Origin: Actinoplanes couchii
GTDB lineage: Bacteria; Actinomycetota; Actinomycetes; Mycobacteriales; Micromonosporaceae
Length of the DNA stretch: 64,000 bases
Direction: 5' to 3'
Assembly (NCBI RefSeq): GCF_016862075.1
Contig: NZ_BOMG01000021.1
Span: forward strand, 39,537 to 103,536
A program made the position numbers and the translations under genes. Below the pieces are notes generated by a model. That model was not told where the DNA came from. It saw nothing but the letters and a program-made list of their open reading frames with translations, and did not search any database. Positions 25,629 through 34,492 of this stretch are shown here, piece after piece. Each line of letters opens with the position of its first letter. The first letter of the stretch is position 1.

Positions 25629-26105
25629 TCACATTCCGGTCAGGCGGCGCAGTTCGGCGTCCAGGTCGCCGGTCTGGAAGCGCCCCGCCGGGGGCGGCGG
25701 GACCACGATCACCGGGCAGGGCGCCAGCCGGATGCAGTGCCGGGCCACTCCCGACCCCAGCCAGCGCCGACGCCGGCTGCCCAGCACGATCAGGTCGTCG
25801 TCGGCCGCCACCAGGTCGACCAGGGCCGGGCCGGGACGCCCGCGCGGCGTGCTGTTCAGCAGGGCGATCCGGGCCGGCCGCATCCCGAAAGCAGCCGAGA
25901 CGGCCTCGTCGATGAGTGCCGAACTGGCCCGGGCGAGTTCGGCGGCCCACGGCGGCGGTGGCTTGCGGCCGTGGTCGGGGTCGGGCCAGGACCGGACCAC
26001 GGTGATCGCGGTGAGCCCCCGCCGCCGGCCTTCGGCGACGGCGTACCGCAGGGCGGCCAGCCCCGGCAGAGAGGTGGACACTCCGACGACGATCCGGGTC
26101 ACCAC
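25629..26105 (-). CDS. Universal stress protein (UspA family)
   Basis: About 158 aa from a GTG at 26105 (tandem GTG GTG; a TTG at 26138 is also possible). The UspA fold is seen as RIVVGVSTSLPGLAALRYAV, AITVVRSWPD, helix AELARASSALIDEAV, then DDDLIVLGSRRRRWLGSGVA and APCPVIVVPPP. The usual ATP loop G-2x-G-9x-G-(S/T) is only partly kept (GSRRRRWLGSGVARHCIR), so nucleotide binding is uncertain. It is convergent with the iron operon, nine bases away. The 170 bp upstream to the MerR stop hold no gene that I can see. Confidence 0.85.
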   Translation of the reverse strand: MVTRIVVGVSTSLPGLAALRYAVAEGRRRGLTAITVVRSWPDPDHGRKPPPPWAAELARASSALIDEAVSAAFGMRPARIALLNSTPRGRPGPALVDLVAADDDLIVLGSRRRRWLGSGVARHCIRLAPCPVIVVPPPPAGRFQTGDLDAELRRLTGM

Positions 26106-26277
26106 TCCAGTGCAACCCCGACGGTGATCATCTGGCAAGGGTTGTTAACGCCTTTGGTACGCCCGAATCCGCAGCGGCAGCCGAACCACGGGCGGACGGG
26201 CGGGCGCCCGCGAGTCCAGACAGGCCTGTCGGGTGTGCCACAACGCGGCGATGGGCCGGCCCGGACCGTCCGGTGGA

Positions 26278-27024
26278 TCAGGACACCCGTCGTTGCCGGG
26301 TCCAGCCGTCCCAGCCGCGCTCCCGCATCATCTGGCGGAGTCGCTCGGCGCGGGGTCCGGCCTCGTCGGCGAGCGCGTCCAGCAGGTCGAACGGCAGGTC
26401 CTCGCCGGGGTCGGTCCACTCGGCCTCCGCCAGCAGGGCGGCCAGCAGGTCGACGATCCCGGTGAGCAGGCTGTCGTCGGGCGCGCCGTCGTCGACGGCC
26501 TCGGACATGAGCAGATACAGCCGTACCAGACGCGGATCCTGAAGTTGGGCGATCTTGGCCGGTATCCACGTGACCACCTCGTCGGGCCAGCGGGCCGCCA
26601 TGATGATCCACCCGTCGCGTTCACCGGCCAGGATCCGCTCGGACACCCCCAGCTCCCGCAGCCGGCGCAGGTAGTCGATCACCTCGGGCGGGAGCGACGC
26701 CACGTCACCGGCGGCCAGCCGGGCGATCTGTTCCCGGCTGGTCTGCCGGCGGGCGATCTCGCCGGCCAGGCGGGCGTCGATCCGCTGCACGGCCTCGGCG
26801 AACCCGGCCGGCCCGGCGCGCAGCAGCCCGTCGATCTCGGACAGCGGCACTCCGGCGTCGGCCAGCGTGCGGATCTTGATGAGGGCGACCACGTCGCCGG
26901 CCCCGTACCGCCGGTAGCCGGAGGCGTCCCGCTCCGGTTCCGGCAGCAGCCCGACCTGGTGGTAGTGCCGCACGGTCCGGATCGTGACACCGGCGTAGGC
27001 GGCGAGTCGGCCGATGGTCAGCAT
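26278..27024 (-). CDS. MerR-family transcriptional regulator
   Basis: The protein has 248 aa. The winged HTH is LTIGRLAAYAGVTIRTVRHY, then HQVGLLPEPERDASGYRRYG, followed by the dimerisation helix VVALIKIRTLADAGVPLSEI. The C-terminal ligand domain (about 120-248) resembles the TipAL/drug-binding type in size, without metal-binding cysteines. It is the third gene of an ABC transporter operon, three bases after the permease stop on the same strand. The operon promoter carries a MerR-type dyad at 28515-28535, so autoregulated drug-induced expression is likely. Confidence 0.93.
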   Translation of the reverse strand: MLTIGRLAAYAGVTIRTVRHYHQVGLLPEPERDASGYRRYGAGDVVALIKIRTLADAGVPLSEIDGLLRAGPAGFAEAVQRIDARLAGEIARRQTSREQIARLAAGDVASLPPEVIDYLRRLRELGVSERILAGERDGWIIMAARWPDEVVTWIPAKIAQLQDPRLVRLYLLMSEAVDDGAPDDSLLTGIVDLLAALLAEAEWTDPGEDLPFDLLDALADEAGPRAERLRQMMRERGWDGWTRQRRVS

Positions 27025-27027
27025 GAC

Positions 27028-27758
27028 TCAGATTCTGCGCCGGTAGGCCACCGTGGCAAGAACATAGGCCACGATCAGGATCCCGCCGCACCACGCCAGC
27101 GCGGTCCAGATCCCGGAACCGGCCGGCTGACCGGCGAACAGGTTCCGCAACGTGTCGACGATGGACGTCACCGGCTGGTTCTCGGCGAAGGCCCGGACCG
27201 GGCCGGGCATGGTGCCGGTCGGCACGAACGCCGAACTGACGAACGGCAGGAAGACCAGCGGATACGCGAACGCGCTCGCCCCGTCGATGGTCCGCGCGGT
27301 CAGCCCGGGGAGCACCGCGAGCCAGGTCAGCGCACAGGTGAAGAAGATCAGGATGCCGGCGACGGCCAGCCAGGCCGGCACACCGGCGCTGCTGCGGAAC
27401 CCCAGGACCACCGCGACCAGGACGACCACCACCAGCGAGACGAGGTTGGCGACGACCGAGGTCAGCACGTGCGCCCACAGCACCGCCGAGCGGGCGATCG
27501 GCATCGACTGGAACCGGTCGAAGATGCCGCTGCGCAGGTCGAGGAAGAGACGGTAGGCGGTGTACGAGATACCCGACGCGACCGTGACGATCAGGATGCC
27601 GGGCAGCAGATAGTCGACGTAGGCGCCGTCACCGGCCCGGATCGCGCCGCCCAGCACGTAGACGAAGAGCAGCATCATGGCGATCGGGGTGATCGCGGTG
27701 GTGACGATGGTGTCCGGGCTGCGCAGCACGTGCCGCAGCGACCGCCCGAGCAGAATTA

Positions 27759-27762
<4 letters not shown>
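27028..27762 (-). CDS. ABC-2 type drug transporter permease
   Basis: The protein has 244 aa. The ATG at 27762 overlaps the ATPase stop (ATGA), and RSLRHVLRSPDTIVTTAITP is the usual DrrB/ABC-2 N-terminus. Six helices follow, with family motifs YVDYLLPGILIVTVASGISY, DLRSGIFDRFQSMPIARSAV, and LVFLPFVSSAFVPTGTMPGP. The family exports daunorubicin-like or other hydrophobic drugs with a separate ATPase. The substrate is unknown. Confidence 0.94.
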
Positions 27763-28496
<734 letters not shown>

Positions 28497-28514
28497 GCCG
28501 GCCATCATCGAAGG

Positions 28515-28535
28515 TTGACGCTGCGTCAGGGTCAA
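28515..28535 (-). promoter_or_regulatory. MerR-type operator in the drug ABC operon promoter
   Basis: A perfect dyad TGACGC-T-GCGTCA (28516-28528, plus strand) sits inside an outer TTGAC...GTCAA pair spanning 28515-28535. On the minus strand the outer arm supplies a -35 TTGACC (28535-28530), and a GATGAT hexamer follows after about 20 bases. That long spacer is the hallmark of MerR-activated promoters. The operon it would drive contains the MerR gene. Confidence 0.65.
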
Positions 28536-28653
28536 GCCCCGGTACGCCCGGCGCTGGTGGCCGCCGCCGGTGCGGAGCGGCTTGTAGCCTGCACTCGTCA
28601 CGGCATCCGGACGCCGCCCTGACCGGGGCGGCCGTCTATCGAGGAGACAGAAC

Positions 28654-29121
28654 ATGACGAGCACGGCCGACCTCTACGACCAGCACGGCGAGGCCCTGGG
28701 TTCCTGCGACACCCAGTTCCGGCAGTACGGCGGGGTCACCGACTTCCGGGGCCCCGCGGTCACGGTGTCCTGCTTCCAGGACAACGCCCTGCTCAAGTCG
28801 ATCCTCGGCGAGCCCGGCGAGGGCCGGGTCCTCGTCGTCGACGGCGGCGGCTCGGTGCACACCGCCCTGATGGGCGACATCATCGCCGGCCTGGCCGTCG
28901 ACAACGGCTGGGCGGGCGTGATCATCAACGGCGCGGTCCGCGACGTGGCCGCCCTGCGCACGCTCCAGGTCGGCATCAAGGCCCTCGGCTCCAACCCCCG
29001 CAAGAGCGGCAAGACCGGCGCCGGTACGCGGGACGAGCCCCTGAAGTTCGGCGAGTGCACCTTCACCCCGGGCGCCACCGTGGTCAGCGACGACGACGGT
29101 GTGGTCGTACTGCCGCTCTGA
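28654..29121 (+). CDS. rraA: RraA-like protein (RNase E regulator / demethylmenaquinone methyltransferase-like fold)
   Basis: The protein has 155 aa, the normal family length. ATG follows GAGGAGAC at good spacing. Signatures are [91 protein letters not shown] and DDDGVVVLP. In E. coli the protein inhibits RNase E; related proteins are metal-dependent aldolase/decarboxylases (Arg-Asp of AVRD). The exact role here is not fixed by context, as it stands alone. A GCCGCCC/GGGCGGC hairpin at 28613-28632 sits just before the ribosome site. Confidence 0.9.
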   Translation: MTSTADLYDQHGEALGSCDTQFRQYGGVTDFRGPAVTVSCFQDNALLKSILGEPGEGRVLVVDGGGSVHTALMGDIIAGLAVDNGWAGVIINGAVRDVAALRTLQVGIKALGSNPRKSGKTGAGTRDEPLKFGECTFTPGATVVSDDDGVVVLPL

Positions 29122-29165
29122 TCGTGGTCTGATTTTTGTCGGACCCCGGCGGTAGGTTGCGCGGC

Positions 29166-32100
29166 GTGGAAGACACCCTGGTCCTGCCGGACAACCTGCT
29201 GAAGCATCTGCATCCTCGTCGTGACGGTGCCGGGGTCCGGCCGTTCGCCGCCGATCCGCTGGCCCGGGCCCGGGTCGACGAGATGCTCGCCGAGCGGCAG
29301 GCCCATGTGGACCGGATCGTCGCCGCCGCCGCGACCGCGGAGGTGGCGGCCGCCGAGATCGCGATGACCACTCCACGCCGCGCGGGGGACCGGACGGCGC
29401 TGGCGGACGTGTGGATCGCCGAGCACGGGCTCCGGTTCGCGGCGGTCGCCGCGGTCGAGACGGGCACCAGGCACCCCCGCTCGGGACTGCCCGTGCTGCT
29501 GCGGGTGCGTGCCGCGCTGGCGTCCGCTCCGGCGGAGGAGTTCGAGCGGGTCGTCGCCGCGCTGGCGCCCTACCGGAGCGGCTCGGCGGAGGCCCGGACC
29601 GCCTGTTCGGTACTGGTCCCGCGCCCGGACTGGGTGGACGCCGACCTCACCGCCGCGGTGACGGCCGACGACGACACCCTGCTGGAGATGCTGTTCTACG
29701 CCGCGAGCACGGCCGGGCAGGCCGAGGCACTGGTGCGCCGGGTCAATCTGACCCGGATGGGTGTCGAGACCGACCTCCTGGCCACCTTCACCGACGGTGT
29801 CGGCCCTGCCGTCGCGCCCGCGCTGTTCCACTGGTTCGACGAGGCCTGGAGCACCGACCCGATCCTCCCGGTGCTCGCCGCACTGCCGGGTGACGACGTC
29901 ATGCGGGGGCTGCTGGCGCGGTCCGGGGCGCGCAGCGTGCGGGCGGCCCTGCGGGCGGCGTCCGAGCGGTTCCCGGCGCGGGCGCTGCGGATCCTCGCCG
30001 AGGCCGGTGACGAGCTGCTGCCGGTGCACGTGACGAAGCACTCCGACCTGGTGGACCAGGTCATGCCGCTGCTGAGCCCGGAGGCCGCCGGCCGGGTGCG
30101 TGCCGTGCTGGAGATCCGGCCGGAGGTGCCGGTCGCCGCGCTGTCCGCGGTGCCGCCGGTGCTCGCCGACCCGCCCTGGGCGAACCGGGCGAAGACCGCC
30201 AAGCCGGTGGTGCTCACCGGCGTGAGCTGCACCGACGCCCCGGCGGCGCACTGGCTCGCGGGGGAGTGGGAGGACTGGGCGGAGTCCACCACGCCGGAGC
30301 GGGGCGACGACACCGTCGACTGGGCCGCGATGGCCGAGGGGCTGCTCGACGGCGGCCGCTGGTACCAGGTGGGCGACCTGCTCACCCGGGGCCCGGAGGA
30401 CCTGGCCCGGCAGACGATCGTGCGCTGGCGGCCGGGCGGCGGCTCCCACCCGGTCTGGTGGCTCCGGGGTGTCGTGGCCCGGTTCGGGACCGATGCGATG
30501 GGCCCGCTGGTGCTGCTGGCCCGGGCCCAGCCCGCCGAGTTCGGGCCGCTGCTGATGCCGTTCACGTCGCCCGAGGTGACGGTGCTGATGGCGGACTGGC
30601 AGGCCCGGCTCAAGTCGGTGCGCGGTCTGGCCCAGCAGTGGCTGCTGCGGCACTCCGCGGTCGCCGTGCGGACCCTGGTCCCGGCCGCGCTGGGCCGGGC
30701 CGGGGCGGCCCGCCGGCAGGCCGAGCGGGCCCTGCTCCTGCTGCACGCCCACGGCCGGACGGCGGAGATCCGGTCCGCCGCCGCCGGGTACGGCCCACAG
30801 GCCACCGCCGGGGTGGAGGCCCTCTTCGACACCGACCCGCTGATGGCCCTGCCGGCCCGGATGCCCGCGCCGCCGGAGTGGGCGCCGGCCCCGCTGCTGC
30901 CACCGGTGCGACTGCGGGACGGCTCCGGGGCGCTGCCTGCCGAGGCCGTCACCAACCTGCTCCGGATGCTGATGATCTCCCGTGCCCAGGAGCCTTATGC
31001 CGGTCTCGACCAGGTCCGGCAGGCCGTGCGCCCGGCCGATCTCGCCGCCTTCGGCTGGGCCCTGTTCGAGTTGTGGCTGTCCGGCGGCGGTGTCGCCAAG
31101 GACAACTGGGTGCTCGACACGGTCGCGCAGACCGGTGACGACGACGTCGTCCGCCGGATCACGCCGATGATCATGGCCTGGCCCACCGACGGCCTGACCG
31201 CCCGGGCGATCGCCGGCCTGACCGTGCTGGTCGGCATCGGCACCGACCAGGCGCTCCTGCACCTGCAGCGGATCTCCCAGCGGGCCAAGTCCGGGCCGCT
31301 GCGCAGGGCCGCCACCGCGCGGATCACCGAGATCGCCGACGCGCGCGGGCTCACCACCGAGCAGCTCGCCGACCGCCTCGTCCCGGATTTCGGGCTGGAC
31401 GCCGCCGGCAGTCTGCTCCTGGACTACGGGCCCCGGCGGTTCGTGGTCGGGTTCGACGAGCAGCTGCGGCCGTTCGCCGCCGAGGAGGGCGGCCGGCGGC
31501 TCAAGACCCTGCCCAAACCGGGGGCGCGCGACGACGCCGAGCGGGCCGCCGAGGCGTACCAGCGGTTCGCGACCCTGAAGAAGGACGTGCGGAAGATCGC
31601 GGCCGAGCAGGTCCGGCGGCTGGAACAGGCCATGGTCGGCGGGCGGCGGTGGAGCGGGGCGGAGTTCCGGCAGCTGTTCGCCGCGCACCCGCTGATGTGG
31701 CACATCGGGCGGCGGCTGGTCTGGGCCCGGTTCGACGGCGACACGGTGCTCGGCGCGCTGCGGATCGCCGAGGACCGCACCCCGGCGGACGTCGACGACG
31801 ATCCGGTGACGGTCGGTGACGACGACGTGATCGGTCTCGCCCATCCGGTGCACCTGGGGGCGGACACCGGCCGCTGGGCCGGGGTGTTCGCCGACTACGA
31901 GATCCTCCAGCCGTTCCCGCAGCTCGGGCGGCAGGTGTTCACCCTCACCGAGGCGGAGCGGGACAGCGGGCGGCTGACCCGGTTCGAGGGCGTCACCGTG
32001 CCGACCACCAAGGTGCTGCTGCTGGACCGGCGCGGCTGGGTCCGGCACGAGGTGGCCAACGCCGGGACCTCCCACGGGTTCGACCGCCCGGCCGGCCCGG

Positions 32101-32303
32101 GGAAGGTCCTGACCGTCCACCTCGACCCGGGGATCGTCGGCCAGGTCGGCTTCTACGACGAGCAGACGCTGCTGGCGGTCTACCTGCACGACGGGACGGA
32201 GGGTTCCTGGTCGTCCCGGGAGGCGAAGACCCTGCCCCTCGGCGACCTGGACCCGCTCACCGCCTCGGAGATCATCAGCGACCTGACCGCGGTGACCACC
32301 TGA
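29166..32303 (+). CDS. DUF4132-type large protein
   Basis: About 1045 aa from a GTG at 29166 with GGTAGG upstream; a TTG at 29136 would add ten residues. Most of the chain is helical-repeat-like and Ala/Leu-rich. The C-terminal third carries the DUF4132 core: TLPKPGARDDAERAAEAYQR, LKKDVRKIAAEQVRRLEQAM, WSGAEFRQLFAAHPLMWHIG, RRLVWARF, then HPVHLG and ILQPFPQLGRQVFTLTEAE. The family is often linked to a WGR domain (MolR-like); no WGR is seen here. There is no membrane segment. Function is unknown, and the gene is not in an obvious operon. Confidence 0.85.
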   Translation: MEDTLVLPDNLLKHLHPRRDGAGVRPFAADPLARARVDEMLAERQAHVDRIVAAAATAEVAAAEIAMTTPRRAGDRTALADVWIAEHGLRFAAVAAVETGTRHPRSGLPVLLRVRAALASAPAEEFERVVAALAPYRSGSAEARTACSVLVPRPDWVDADLTAAVTADDDTLLEMLFYAASTAGQAEALVRRVNLTRMGVETDLLATFTDGVGPAVAPALFHWFDEAWSTDPILPVLAALPGDDVMRGLLARSGARSVRAALRAASERFPARALRILAEAGDELLPVHVTKHSDLVDQVMPLLSPEAAGRVRAVLEIRPEVPVAALSAVPPVLADPPWANRAKTAKPVVLTGVSCTDAPAAHWLAGEWEDWAESTTPERGDDTVDWAAMAEGLLDGGRWYQVGDLLTRGPEDLARQTIVRWRPGGGSHPVWWLRGVVARFGTDAMGPLVLLARAQPAEFGPLLMPFTSPEVTVLMADWQARLKSVRGLAQQWLLRHSAVAVRTLVPAALGRAGAARRQAERALLLLHAHGRTAEIRSAAAGYGPQATAGVEALFDTDPLMALPARMPAPPEWAPAPLLPPVRLRDGSGALPAEAVTNLLRMLMISRAQEPYAGLDQVRQAVRPADLAAFGWALFELWLSGGGVAKDNWVLDTVAQTGDDDVVRRITPMIMAWPTDGLTARAIAGLTVLVGIGTDQALLHLQRISQRAKSGPLRRAATARITEIADARGLTTEQLADRLVPDFGLDAAGSLLLDYGPRRFVVGFDEQLRPFAAEEGGRRLKTLPKPGARDDAERAAEAYQRFATLKKDVRKIAAEQVRRLEQAMVGGRRWSGAEFRQLFAAHPLMWHIGRRLVWARFDGDTVLGALRIAEDRTPADVDDDPVTVGDDDVIGLAHPVHLGADTGRWAGVFADYEILQPFPQLGRQVFTLTEAERDSGRLTRFEGVTVPTTKVLLLDRRGWVRHEVANAGTSHGFDRPAGPGKVLTVHLDPGIVGQVGFYDEQTLLAVYLHDGTEGSWSSREAKTLPLGDLDPLTASEIISDLTAVTT

Positions 32304-32364
32304 CCACCACCGTGCCACGGCGAGGCCGGCGGCTGGACCGCCGTCGGCCTCGTCCGGGCATCGC

Positions 32365-32937
32365 TCACCGCACGTTTCTGAGCAGCGTCGCGAACGCCGC
32401 CGGATCTCTCAGGTGCGGGAAGCCGTCGCCGAGGTCCACCTGCATGGTCGCGGTGGCCCGGCGGGGCAGGAGCCTCTGCCGGTACGCCTCCGCAAGGCTC
32501 TGATCCGGGCGGGCCACCGCGAACTGCCGGTACGGTTCGGGCACGTCGTCCAGCCCGGTGCCCTGCACGGTGATCACCGAGTGGGTGGCGTACTTGACCG
32601 CGAACGCCTCCGCCACCCGGGCCGCTTCGGCGTGCCCGACCAGGATCGGCGCCCGCCGCAGGTCCAGCCGGCTGATCAGCATCGCCAGGTCGTGGGTGAG
32701 GCGGTCCAGGCAGTACTCGTCGCGGGGCGCGGACTGGCCGTGACCGGGCAGGTCGACGGCCACCGCGGCACACGATCCGCCCAGGTCGGCGGCGACCGGC
32801 CACCACATGGTGCGGTCGTAGCAGAGGCCGTGCAGCAGGATCACCGGCCGGCCGGCAGCGCCCCACCGGTCGTACACCAGCAGGTTCCTGGGGGTGCCGT
32901 AGGCGTGGGTGGAACGAAGGCTCGGTTGTGGATGCAA
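32365..32937 (-). CDS. Short alpha/beta-hydrolase-like protein lacking the nucleophile
   Basis: The protein has 190 aa, about 70 fewer than usual. It keeps RPVILLHGLCYDRTMWWPVA (oxyanion HG), AVAVDLPGHGQSAPRDEYCL and the acid/His region FPHLRDPAAFATLLRNV. The nucleophile elbow, normally GxSxG, reads LVGHAEAARVAEAF, with Ala at the serine position. The cap region is also short. It is probably not a classical hydrolase; such degenerate members can act as binding proteins or use other chemistry. It is transcribed away from the His-rich metal protein gene upstream on the same strand, 50 bp apart. Confidence 0.8.
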   Translation of the reverse strand: MHPQPSLRSTHAYGTPRNLLVYDRWGAAGRPVILLHGLCYDRTMWWPVAADLGGSCAAVAVDLPGHGQSAPRDEYCLDRLTHDLAMLISRLDLRRAPILVGHAEAARVAEAFAVKYATHSVITVQGTGLDDVPEPYRQFAVARPDQSLAEAYRQRLLPRRATATMQVDLGDGFPHLRDPAAFATLLRNVR

Positions 32938-32989
32938 GGTGCCGTCTCTTCCGGGGGATGCGGGGGATGGGTGGGGAGCGAGGGCGCTC

Positions 32990-33307
32990 CTATACCCGCA
33001 GCACGCCCGGAAGACGCAGATCGACGTGGGCTATCAGAGGGGTGAAGGTCACTGCCGGAGCCGGGGCGCTCACGACGGTGACGGCGGTGCGGGGTGCGGC
33101 GAGCCAGCCGCGCGAGGCGGCCTGGAACGCGGCGCCGGCGTCGTTGTGGTGCTCGTGGACGGGCACCAGCTCACGCTCGGTGCAGGCCGAGGCGCTCACC
33201 CGGCCGTCGGTGTGGTGGTGCTGCCCGGCCGGGAGGAACGCCGCCGCCACCAGCACCAGGATCACGAGCAGAAAGGACCTGCGCAGCCGGTACGGGTACG
33301 CAGTCAC
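32990..33307 (-). CDS. Small exported His-rich protein next to the metal exporter
   Basis: The protein has 105 aa from a GTG at 33307. An N-terminal hydrophobic segment (RRSFLLVILVLVAAAFLPA) acts as signal or anchor. Outside it lie GQHHHTDGRV, a single Cys (SACTERE), and PVHEHHNDAG, clusters able to bind Zn, Co or Cu. It starts nine bases after the CDF exporter stop and is probably in the same operon. I infer an extracytoplasmic metal chaperone or buffer; no named family was recognised. Confidence 0.75.
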   Translation of the reverse strand: MTAYPYRLRRSFLLVILVLVAAAFLPAGQHHHTDGRVSASACTERELVPVHEHHNDAGAAFQAASRGWLAAPRTAVTVVSAPAPAVTFTPLIAHVDLRLPGVLRV

Positions 33308-33316
33308 GTCTCCACC

Positions 33317-34381
33317 CTATCCAGTGGTGGCGGCCGGCCGCCCGCGCCGAACGTGTGACAAATCGCCGTGGTGATCGTCGCCGGGATGGCTGGCCGGGTC
33401 GACGTGCACGGTCGTGCCGGTCAGTCGCGGCACCGCGTGGGTGAGCCGGTGCTCCGCGTCGGCGGCGATCTCGTGCGCGGCGATCAGCGACAGTCCCGAG
33501 TCGACGACGATGCCGGCTTCGGCGTGCAGCCGGTGCCCGATCCAGCGCAGCCGCAGCACGGTCACGTCCCGGACCCCGTCCACCGAGCGCAGCCCGGTCT
33601 CGGCCCGGTCCACCAGGTCCGGGTCGACCCGGTCCATCAGCCGGTGGTAGACCTCGCGGGCCGCGTCCTTGAGCACGAAGGCGATCGCCACCGTGATCGC
33701 CAGCCCGACCACCGGGTCGGCCCAGCCCCAGCCCAGCCCGGCGCCACCGGCGGCCAGCACGACGGCCAGCGAGGTGAACCCGTCGGTCCGGGCGTGCAGC
33801 CCGTCCGCGACCAGGGCCGCCGACCCGATCCGCCGCCCGACGGTGATCCGGTACCGGGCCACCAGCTCGTTGCCGGCGAACCCGACCACGCCCGCCGCGA
33901 ACACCCACGGCAGATGCGTCATGGTCCGCGGGTTCAGCAGCCGGTCCACCGCGAACCATCCGGCCGCGACCGCCGACCCGGCGATCACCAGCACGATGAA
34001 GATCCCGGCGAGATCCTCGGCCCGCCCGAACCCGTAGGTGTACGCCCTGGTCGCGGCCCGCCGCCCCAGCCAGAACGCGATACCGAGCGGAACCGCGGTC
34101 AACGCGTCCGCCACGTTGTGCAGGGTGTCCCCGAGCAGGGCCACCGACCCGGAGAAGAAGACGATCCCCGCCTGAGCCGCCGCGGTCACCCCGAGCACGG
34201 CCAGCGAGATCCAGAGAGCCCGCATCCCGTCCCGTGACGCTTCCAGAGCGCTGTCCACTTTGTCGGCGCTGTCATGCGAGTGCGGCGTGACGGCATGCCT
34301 GAGCCGATGCCCCCACCCGTGCCGCTGCTCGTGATGGTCGTGATGGTCGTGCCCGTGGTGGTGATGCCCGTGCTCGGTCAT
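33317..34381 (-). CDS. Cation diffusion facilitator metal exporter (CDF family)
   Basis: The protein has 354 aa. The ATG at 34381 has GGGAGGA directly upstream. An N-terminal His-rich tail (HGHHHHGHDHHDHH) precedes six helices. The transport site residues appear as LLGDTLHNVADALTAVP (helix II) and ADGLHARTDGFTSLAVV (helix V). The C-terminal metallochaperone-like domain (about 260-345) contains IGHRLHAEAGIVVDSGLSL and ends in another His/Asp cluster (HPGDDHHGDLSH). The family exports Zn2+, Co2+, Fe2+ or similar with proton exchange. The small His-rich gene follows in the same transcript. Confidence 0.95.
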   Translation of the reverse strand: MTEHGHHHHGHDHHDHHEQRHGWGHRLRHAVTPHSHDSADKVDSALEASRDGMRALWISLAVLGVTAAAQAGIVFFSGSVALLGDTLHNVADALTAVPLGIAFWLGRRAATRAYTYGFGRAEDLAGIFIVLVIAGSAVAAGWFAVDRLLNPRTMTHLPWVFAAGVVGFAGNELVARYRITVGRRIGSAALVADGLHARTDGFTSLAVVLAAGGAGLGWGWADPVVGLAITVAIAFVLKDAAREVYHRLMDRVDPDLVDRAETGLRSVDGVRDVTVLRLRWIGHRLHAEAGIVVDSGLSLIAAHEIAADAEHRLTHAVPRLTGTTVHVDPASHPGDDHHGDLSHVRRGRPAATTG

Positions 34382-34403
34382 GTTTCCTCCCGTCAGCACC
34401 GTC

Positions 34404-34438
34404 ACGATATGTGCCCAAGCACGCGTGCGCCAACGTTG
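34404..34438 (-). promoter_or_regulatory. CDF exporter promoter with palindrome in the spacer
   Basis: The minus strand has -35 TTGGCG (34433-34428), an 18-base spacer, and -10 TATCGT (34409-34404). A perfect palindrome GCACGCGTGC lies at 34419-34428 within the spacer, and a second, CAACGTTG, at 34431-34438 overlaps the -35. Placement suits a metal-sensing repressor. No regulator gene is adjacent. Confidence 0.45.
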
Positions 34439-34492
34439 CAGATGCCAACGACCTGCAGAAACAACCCTCCAGCGACGACGACTCCGAGGCAT

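Noticed and set aside
28674..32318. 1214-residue minus-strand open frame over RraA and DUF4132
   Set aside because: Antisense shadow with Gly/Arg/Pro-rich, domain-free sequence.
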